In this document: positions 6,974 through 12,146 of the stretch, piece by piece
Layout: every line of letters begins with the position of its first letter
How positions within the stretch are numbered: the first letter of the stretch is position 1
Assembly (NCBI GenBank): GCA_018378255.1
Contig: JAGZXV010000178.1
Location: 1 to 12,146 of the forward strand
Direction of reading: 5' to 3'
DNA: 12,146 nt
From: Clostridiaceae bacterium
GTDB taxonomy: Bacteria; Bacillota; Clostridia; Lachnospirales; Lachnospiraceae
Position numbers and translations under genes: made by a program
Notes under the pieces: model-generated
Database searches by the model: none
What the model saw: the letters and a program-made list of their open reading frames with translations, nothing else
What the model was told of the DNA's origin: nothing

Positions 6974-8266
6974 ATGCAGATATTTTTAGTAGTTTTGAGT
7001 TTAGCATTATTGATTTTCTTATGCTTTAAGGGTGTACCGATTTTCTTCTCAGCCATGATCTCCGGAATCTTTTTGCTGTTAACAGCAGGAATGAATCCGG
7101 TAGAGCAGCTGACTACAACATATGTTAACGGTTTAGCCGGATATTTTGGTAAGTTCTTCTTTATCTTCGTATTAGGATCATTGTTTGGTAAACTGACCGA
7201 TATCAGCGGCGCAGCCGATGCAATTGCAAAAACTATTATTGACAAACTGGGTGATAAGTTTATTATCCCCTCAATCGTTATTGCAGGCGCTGTTTTGACA
7301 TACGGCGGTGTTTCCGTATTCGTATGTATGTTTACTCTGTATCCGCTTATGGTTTCTCTGTTTAAGAGAGGCGATATTTCCAGAACTTTGATTCCAGCCG
7401 TGTACTTTGCAGGTGCGGGTACATTTACAGGAATGATGCCCGGATCACCACAGATTCAGAACTTAATGCCTGGACAGGTGCTCGGTACACCGGCAACGGC
7501 AGCTTTGGTTCCCGGTCTGCTTTCAGCGGCATTTGAAGCAGTTTTAGTCTTTGTCTTCATCATTTGGTATGCAAACAACAGCAAGAAAAAAGGCAAACAT
7601 TTTGAAATGACAGAAAAAGACAGAGCAATGCTGGAACTGAAAAAGAACAAGGAACTGCCGAGTTTCCTCATCGCATTAATTCCAATGATCATTCTTTTGG
7701 TAGCTTTGAATATCTTTAAGCTGTCGGCTGAAGTTTCATTGTTTGTCGGATTCATGGCAGGATTGATTTTCTACTGCAAACAGATTCCGTGGAAAGAGAT
7801 TTGGAAACATTTAGGTGATGGTACTAAGGACGGCACCGGTTCTCTGTTTAACACATCCGCAGTTGTTGGATTTGGTTCTTTAGTACAGGCAACGCCGGCA
7901 TTTACCACGCTGATCGGCGCAGTTACCAGTATCGGAGGAAGCCCGCTTATCGCATCCGCTGTTGCGGTAACAACATTGGCAGGTGTCTGCGGTTCTGGTT
8001 CCGGCGGTCTTGGTATTGCGCTTCCTATCATCAAAGAATACTTTGTTCCGATGGGCGTTAATATTGAGGCTCTCCACAGAGTTTCCGCATTAGCCAGCTT
8101 AGGTTTGGACTCCCTGCCTCATAACGGCCTGGTAGTTTCCGTATTGAATGTTACGGAGAATGACCATAAGAGTTCTTACTTCCCTGTATTTATTGCAACT
8201 TGCGTAATTCCTTTGATTACATTGGTATTTATGATTATTTTGTTCTACGCATTTGGAATGGCTTAA
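6974..8266 (+). CDS. GntP-family permease, probable hydroxycarboxylate transporter
   Basis: A 430-residue integral membrane protein of the gluconate:H+ symporter (GntP) family, close to the usual length of about 440. Recognisable conserved segments are the N-terminal GVPIFFSAMISGIFLL, the GGVSVFVCMFTLYPL region (near 105-120), GMMPGSPQIQNLMPGQ (154-169), the glycine-rich CGSGSGGLGIALPI (near 336-349) and HRVSALASLGLDSLPHNG near residue 365. About twelve membrane segments can be counted. Known members import gluconate, related sugar acids, serine or other small hydroxy-carboxylates with protons. Here it lies directly before the LarA-like racemase gene and among genes for 2-hydroxyacid reduction, so import of a 2-hydroxyacid is the most sensible prediction. 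The stop codon is 28 bases before the next start, consistent with cotranscription. Confidence 0.88.
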   Translation: MQIFLVVLSLALLIFLCFKGVPIFFSAMISGIFLLLTAGMNPVEQLTTTYVNGLAGYFGKFFFIFVLGSLFGKLTDISGAADAIAKTIIDKLGDKFIIPSIVIAGAVLTYGGVSVFVCMFTLYPLMVSLFKRGDISRTLIPAVYFAGAGTFTGMMPGSPQIQNLMPGQVLGTPATAALVPGLLSAAFEAVLVFVFIIWYANNSKKKGKHFEMTEKDRAMLELKKNKELPSFLIALIPMIILLVALNIFKLSAEVSLFVGFMAGLIFYCKQIPWKEIWKHLGDGTKDGTGSLFNTSAVVGFGSLVQATPAFTTLIGAVTSIGGSPLIASAVAVTTLAGVCGSGSGGLGIALPIIKEYFVPMGVNIEALHRVSALASLGLDSLPHNGLVVSVLNVTENDHKSSYFPVFIATCVIPLITLVFMIILFYAFGMA

Positions 8267-8294
8267 AAAGCCGGTCTGAAAAGGAGATGTCAAT

Positions 8295-9578
8295 ATGTTT
8301 ATAAATTTTCCGGAAATACATACGCCGATACAAGGCATGGAAAATGTTCCGATTCCTAACATGGTTACGATCCGGCAGAGCTATGATCCTTCTAAGATAG
8401 AAGATGTGAAAGCCCACATGGAAGCGGAATTGGAAAAAGTTCAGAATAAGGAGTCCTATAAGGGCAAGAGAATCTGTGTTACTGCCGGAAGCAGGGGAAT
8501 CCCGGATCTGGATTTAATGCTCCGTACCATTTGCGACAAATTAAAATCCTGGGGCGCTGAGCCGTTTATCATTCCGTCTATGGGAAGCCACGGCGGAGCT
8601 ACGGCGGAAGGCCAGGTGGAGATGCTGGAAGGCTATAATATCACAGAAGAGAGCATGGGGGTTCCGATCCTGTCATCCATGGACGTTGTTCAGTATGATG
8701 AGCTGAATGGGATTCCGCTGTACTGTGATAAATATGCCTATGAATCAGATGGTATTGTTATTTTCAATAAAGTGAAGCCTCATACTGATTTCAGGGGGCC
8801 TCATGAAAGCGGTATGGCGAAGATGATCGCCATCGGTATTGCCAAACATAAAGGCGCCAGCATGTTCCACAGTTTTGGTTTCCACCGCTTTACAGAGTTA
8901 ATTCCTCCGGTTGCAGAGAAATTCCTGGAGAAATGTCCGTTTGCGTTTGGTGTCGGCGTTGTTCAGAATGCTTATGATGACATCTGCAACATCGAAGTAT
9001 GCAATAGGGATAACTTCATGGAAACGGATGCCAGACTTCTGGAAATTGCAAAAGAAAGAATGGCGAAATTTAAATTTGATGACATTGATGTGCTGGTTAT
9101 TGATGAGATTGGAAAGAATATCAGCGGCAACGGGCATGATCCCAATGTCACAGGAAGAAATATTACACACACCTTCCCTGATACCCTGAATCTGAGAAAA
9201 CTCTTTATTCGCGGTATCACCCCGGAAGCTCATCATAACGGATGCGGCTTGGGATCAGCTGATGTCACCACAAGACGGTGCCTGAATGATGTGGACTGGG
9301 AAGTAACCTGGACCAATGTTTTAACCACCGGTCTGATGGATGCCTGCCCGATTCCGCTGTATGTGAATACGGATAAAGAGGCGGTTCTGATGTGTATCAG
9401 ATGCTGTCATAATCTGGATTACAGCAAAGCCAGAGTTGTACATATTAAAAATACATTATGTCTGGATGAAATACAGGTTTCTGAACCTCTGTATGAGGCG
9501 ATTAAAGACATTGAAGGTATTTCCTATGTGAGCGGTCCGGTTCCAATGCATTTTAATGAAGATGGTATGATGGATTGA
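8295..9578 (+). CDS. LarA-like (DUF2088) protein, probable nickel-pincer 2-hydroxyacid racemase
   Basis: A 427-residue protein of the lactate racemase superfamily. LarA enzymes carry a nickel-pincer nucleotide tethered to a lysine and invert C2 of 2-hydroxyacids by hydride transfer. Here His99 (MGSHGGAT), Lys176 (ESGMAKM) and His192 (KGASMFH) show spacings of 77 and 16 residues. As I recall them, L. plantarum LarA His108, Lys184 and His200 are 76 and 16 apart, so the catalytic His, pincer Lys and Ni-binding His appear to be kept. His163 (KPHTDF) may match the second catalytic His, but its distance to the Lys is 13 rather than 10. Arg67 in TAGSRG aligns with LarA Arg75, while Ala64 falls where LarA has Asp72. 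These are signs of a divergent subgroup with another substrate. Its position between a permease and an acyl-CoA ligase suggests conversion of an (S)-hydroxyacid to the (R)-form used by the dehydratase. Cofactor-making LarB, LarC and LarE are not in the window. Ribosome binding site AAGGAGAT is at 8281-8288. Confidence 0.8.
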   Translation: MFINFPEIHTPIQGMENVPIPNMVTIRQSYDPSKIEDVKAHMEAELEKVQNKESYKGKRICVTAGSRGIPDLDLMLRTICDKLKSWGAEPFIIPSMGSHGGATAEGQVEMLEGYNITEESMGVPILSSMDVVQYDELNGIPLYCDKYAYESDGIVIFNKVKPHTDFRGPHESGMAKMIAIGIAKHKGASMFHSFGFHRFTELIPPVAEKFLEKCPFAFGVGVVQNAYDDICNIEVCNRDNFMETDARLLEIAKERMAKFKFDDIDVLVIDEIGKNISGNGHDPNVTGRNITHTFPDTLNLRKLFIRGITPEAHHNGCGLGSADVTTRRCLNDVDWEVTWTNVLTTGLMDACPIPLYVNTDKEAVLMCIRCCHNLDYSKARVVHIKNTLCLDEIQVSEPLYEAIKDIEGISYVSGPVPMHFNEDGMMD

Positions 9579-9585
9579 TGATTAA

Positions 9586-9622
9586 ATTTACCGATGGGTT
9601 GGAAACAGCCCATCGGGTAAAT
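9586..9622 (+). terminator. strong hairpin after the racemase-like gene, possible terminator
   Basis: ATTTACCGATGGGTT (9586-9600) pairs with the segment 9607-9622 around the loop GGAAAC. This gives 15 base pairs with one G-T wobble and a single bulged G (9617). The stem starts eight bases after the racemase stop codon. What follows (GTTTAAAA) is only a poor T-run, so it may be a leaky terminator or an mRNA-stabilising element that separates the racemase gene from the ligase gene. Confidence 0.5.
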
Positions 9623-9630
9623 GTTTAAAA

Positions 9631-9649
9631 CTGGTATACAAGTATACAG
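9631..9649 (-). promoter_or_regulatory. operator-like motif copy 3, before the ligase gene
   Basis: On the minus strand 9641-9631 reads TTGTATACCAG, ten of eleven bases identical to the two TTGTATACTAG copies before the activator gene. On the plus strand the site contains two GTATAC hexamers (9634-9639 and 9642-9647) separated by AA, which forms a nearly perfect dyad. It lies about 30 bases before the ribosome binding site (GGGAG, 9668-9672) of the ligase gene. A shared regulator acting on a second promoter here is plausible, though I could not define that promoter with confidence. Confidence 0.5.
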
Positions 9650-9680
9650 AGATAGAATCTCAATTGCGGGAGCGTAGATT

Positions 9681-11279
9681 ATGAGTCTTGTATCGAAAAC
9701 AATTGGAACATGCCTGCATGAACGGGCGGAGGCAATGCCGGATCTGCAGGGACTAGGATACCGTGATTACTGGTATTCATGGAAAGATGTGGATGAGATA
9801 TCCGATTTTCTGGCTGTGCGCTATTTGAAGATGGGAATCCGCCATGGAGACCATGCGGCAATATGGAGTGTAAACAGCCCTAATTTAGTGTTTTGTTTCT
9901 TTGCCCTTAATAAGATAGGAGCAGTTTCCGTTTTGGTCAATACTTGTTATAAAGAGAAAGAAATCGGAGACATTTTACGGGACAATGACATAAATTATCT
10001 TTTTTACGGATATGGCTGTAAAAATACCTGTTATAAAGATATGTTGGACCGGGTTCCTTTGAAGAGTTTTCCAGAATTCAAACAAGCTGTTGAATTGGAG
10101 GAAAACCCACTGGATAAGTGGTATCAAAGAAAGAATTTCCCCGCGATTCTTTCAGATGAAGACAGACAGCTATTGAAACAGGCAGAAAATTCAGTAAAGC
10201 CGGAAGACACCGCATGTATTCTGTTCACTTCTGGAACAACAAGCAGGCCAAAGGGAGTTATGCTGTCCCATTACAGCCTGATTAATAATTCCGCTGAAAT
10301 TGTAAGACAGATGCATTGGAACAGTGATGAGAAGATTTGTATCTCGGTTCCAATGTTTCATTGTTTTGGAATTACAGCCGGTATTTTGGCGTGTTTGAAC
10401 AGCGGTGCGGCCGGACATTTATTAAAATATTATAAAACACTGGAAGTGCTGGAGCAGATTCAAAAATATAAGTGCACAGTTTTAAACGGTGTGCCCACCA
10501 TGTTTTTAGCTATGCTCCGCAACAAAAACCGTAAGGATTATGATCTGTCATCGATCCATGGCGGTGTGATTGCGGGATCTGCCATCCTTCCGGCGGAATA
10601 TTTGGAAATCTGCAGGGAACTGGATTTGAAGGATCTTCAGGTTTCATACGGGCAGACGGAATCAGCCCCGTGTGTTACTATTTCCGCATACGATGATACG
10701 CTGGAAAGGAAATCCACGACCGCAGGAAAGATAATTGATGATATCGAACTGGAAATCAGGGATACCGTTACGGGGAAAGAAGCCCTAACCGGCCAGCCGG
10801 GAGAGATCCTGACCCGTGGATATCATGTGATGCAGGGATATTATAACCGGCCGGAGGAAACTGCAAAAGCCGTTGATCCGGAGGGCTGGCTGCATACAGG
10901 GGACATAGGATATCTGGATGAAGACGGTTATCTTCACGTGACGGGAAGAATGAAAGAAATGATCATCCGCGGAGGCGAGAATATTTCGCCTGCGGAAATT
11001 GAAAATTGTATTATAGAGATGCCGGAAGTGGATGAAGTGAAAGTAATTGGAATTCCGGCGGAAGTGCTGCAGGAAGAGATTGCGGCATGCATTATTCCTA
11101 AAGAGGGAGTGGTGCTGGAAGCTGAAAAGGTTACCGCTTATGTAAAAACGCGGTTGTCTGATTATAAGGTGCCGAAATATGTTCTGACATTTCAATCGTT
11201 TCCAATCAGCGCCAGCGGAAAGGTCTTGTTAAAAGATTTGAAAGACCAGGCTGTCGATATGATAAAGCTAAAACATTAA
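9681..11279 (+). CDS. AMP-forming acyl-CoA synthetase (acyl-CoA ligase)
   Basis: A 532-residue ANL-superfamily adenylating enzyme, full length. It makes an acyl-adenylate from a carboxylic acid and ATP and then the CoA thioester. Core motifs are the phosphate loop LFTSGTTSRPKG (residues 181-192), the acyl-pocket motif YGQTE (323-327), the ribose-binding HTGD (405-408), the hinge GRMKEMIIRGGENISP (422-437) and the C-terminal ISASGK with catalytic Lys514. The sequence resembles FadD- and CaiC-like ligases rather than acetyl-CoA synthetase, but the substrate cannot be told from motifs. In this cluster it probably activates the 2-hydroxyacid for the dehydratase. No CoA-transferase gene, the more usual activator in such pathways, is present in the window. 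It is 12 bases before the acyl-CoA dehydrogenase gene and is preceded by a hairpin and an operator-like site, suggesting a second, coregulated transcription unit. Confidence 0.93.
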   Translation: MSLVSKTIGTCLHERAEAMPDLQGLGYRDYWYSWKDVDEISDFLAVRYLKMGIRHGDHAAIWSVNSPNLVFCFFALNKIGAVSVLVNTCYKEKEIGDILRDNDINYLFYGYGCKNTCYKDMLDRVPLKSFPEFKQAVELEENPLDKWYQRKNFPAILSDEDRQLLKQAENSVKPEDTACILFTSGTTSRPKGVMLSHYSLINNSAEIVRQMHWNSDEKICISVPMFHCFGITAGILACLNSGAAGHLLKYYKTLEVLEQIQKYKCTVLNGVPTMFLAMLRNKNRKDYDLSSIHGGVIAGSAILPAEYLEICRELDLKDLQVSYGQTESAPCVTISAYDDTLERKSTTAGKIIDDIELEIRDTVTGKEALTGQPGEILTRGYHVMQGYYNRPEETAKAVDPEGWLHTGDIGYLDEDGYLHVTGRMKEMIIRGGENISPAEIENCIIEMPEVDEVKVIGIPAEVLQEEIAACIIPKEGVVLEAEKVTAYVKTRLSDYKVPKYVLTFQSFPISASGKVLLKDLKDQAVDMIKLKH

Positions 11280-11291
11280 GGAGGAACAAGC

Positions 11292-12146
11292 ATGTATTTT
11301 ACAGAACAGCATGAGTTAGTTAGGAAATTGGCCAGGGAGTTCGCAGAAAAGGAACTGACAAAAGAAATCCTTGACCAGGTGGAGGAATCTGAGGAGTTCC
11401 CGGAAGAAATTCTTCAGAAGATGGCTAAAGCCGGCTTCTTTGGAATTAAAGTACCGAAAGAATATGGCGGACAGGGAGCAGATGCCCGGTCATATGTTCT
11501 GGTTATGGAAGAGTTTTCCAGAGTGAGCGGTGTTGCAAGTATTTATGTTTCTTCACCGAACTCTTTGTCAGGCGGTCCGTTCCTGCTTTCAGGAAATGAC
11601 GAGCAGAAAGAAAAGTATTTAAAACCTGTTGTGACAGGCGAAAAGAAGGTGTGTTTCGCCCTTACGGAACCAGGAGCAGGTTCTGACGCAGGCGGCATGA
11701 CAACAACAGCTGTAAAAGACGGCGATTACTATATTTTAAACGGCAGAAAATGCTTTATCACCATGGCTCCGCTTTCTGATTATGCGGTTATCTATGCGAA
11801 GACCGATATGAGCAAAGGAACCAGAGGCATTTCCGCGTTTATTGTGGACATGAAGCTTCCGGGCGTATCCTGTGGCAAGCCGGAGAAGAAGATGGGCGTG
11901 ATCGGATGCGCTACCAGTGATATTATTCTGGAAAATGTCCGCGTACATAAGAGCGATCTTCTGGGTGAAGAAGGCAGAGGATTTATCAACGCCATGAAGA
12001 CTTTGGATACAGGACGTATGGGTGTTGCGGCACAGTCAATCGGCGTGGCTCAGGGCGCTTTGGATGAAGCGGTTAAATATGCAAAAGAGAGAAAACAGTT
12101 CGGCAGAAGAATCGGTGATTTCCAGGCAATCAGCTTCATGATCGCT
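11292..12146 (+). CDS. acyl-CoA dehydrogenase, 3' end outside the window
   Basis: The open frame runs from ATG 11292 through the window end (285 codons), against about 380 residues for a complete member. The ribosome binding site AAGGAGG (11278-11284) overlaps the ligase stop codon. It shows the all-alpha N-terminal domain, the FAD/substrate motif CFALTEPGAGSDAGG (residues 121-135), the following GRKCFITMAP strand (151-160), the MGVIGCATSDI segment (201-211) at the substrate pocket, and the RKQFGRRIGDFQAIS motif (267-281). The catalytic glutamate expected near residue 365 is beyond the edge. In clostridia such flavoproteins, working with electron-transferring flavoprotein, reduce 2-enoyl-CoA to acyl-CoA and may bifurcate electrons to ferredoxin. 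That is the reaction needed after the dehydratase. Direction and partner are inferred from context. Confidence 0.93.
   Translation, partial: MYFTEQHELVRKLAREFAEKELTKEILDQVEESEEFPEEILQKMAKAGFFGIKVPKEYGGQGADARSYVLVMEEFSRVSGVASIYVSSPNSLSGGPFLLSGNDEQKEKYLKPVVTGEKKVCFALTEPGAGSDAGGMTTTAVKDGDYYILNGRKCFITMAPLSDYAVIYAKTDMSKGTRGISAFIVDMKLPGVSCGKPEKKMGVIGCATSDIILENVRVHKSDLLGEEGRGFINAMKTLDTGRMGVAAQSIGVAQGALDEAVKYAKERKQFGRRIGDFQAISFMIA

Noticed and set aside
8260..8272. GGCTT-AAA-AAGCC hairpin across the GntP stop codon
   Set aside because: Only five pairs with a three-base loop and no T-run, and the next gene follows at once with a good ribosome binding site, so it is not a terminator.
8898..9236. 112-codon minus-strand frame and overlapping plus-strand frame within the LarA-like gene
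   Set aside because: Both overlap a well-supported full-length gene and translate to compositionally odd sequence without motifs.
10785..11195. 136-codon minus-strand frame within the ligase gene
   Set aside because: The product is rich in His, Phe and Asn, typical of antisense reading of Glu/Lys-rich coding sequence. The ligase motifs on the plus strand are unambiguous.
1..12146. CRISPR arrays, tRNA or rRNA genes, insertion sequences or phage genes
   Set aside because: No regularly spaced repeats, no tRNA-like cloverleaf segments, no transposase or integrase frames and no terminal inverted repeats were seen. The coding content is continuous metabolic genes.

Overview
The window looks like a chromosomal segment of an anaerobic, moderately low-GC Firmicute, probably a clostridium or a relative in Lachnospiraceae. 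The reasons are strong AGGAGG-type ribosome binding sites before nearly every gene, a pyrophosphate-type phosphofructokinase, and an oxygen-sensitive 2-hydroxyacyl-CoA dehydratase with its ATP-driven activator. Exact taxonomy cannot be read from the sequence alone.

Layout. The left end (1-145) is a short GC-rich stretch with a G-quadruplex-capable G-run array on the minus strand, followed by a minus-strand PPi-type 6-phosphofructokinase (146-1360). A divergent gene for a GntR/FCD regulator (1529-2218) follows. A 272-base non-coding region (2219-2490) carries a candidate promoter, a terminator-like hairpin and two copies of a TTGTATACTAG motif. From 2491 to the right end all genes point the same way: dehydratase activator, dehydratase alpha and beta subunits, a YkvI-type membrane protein, a GntP-type permease, a LarA-like (nickel-pincer racemase family) protein, an AMP-forming acyl-CoA synthetase, and an acyl-CoA dehydrogenase cut by the window edge.

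How it fits together (inference). The genes make a nearly complete route for reducing a 2-hydroxycarboxylic acid to the saturated acyl-CoA. The acid is imported by the GntP and/or YkvI protein, its C2 stereochemistry is inverted by the LarA homolog, and the ligase makes the CoA thioester. The activated [4Fe-4S] dehydratase then removes water to give the 2-enoyl-CoA, and the acyl-CoA dehydrogenase reduces it, probably with an electron-transferring flavoprotein encoded just beyond the window. This parallels the lactate-to-propionate (acrylate), leucine-to-isocaproate and aryl-lactate reductive pathways. It differs in having a racemase-family enzyme and an acyl-CoA ligase where those pathways usually show a 2-hydroxyacid dehydrogenase and a CoA-transferase. 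The substrate cannot be fixed from sequence.

Regulation. The GTATAC-containing motif occurs twice before the activator gene and once, inverted, before the ligase gene. The neighbouring FCD regulator is the natural candidate to bind it, probably in response to the hydroxyacid or its CoA ester.
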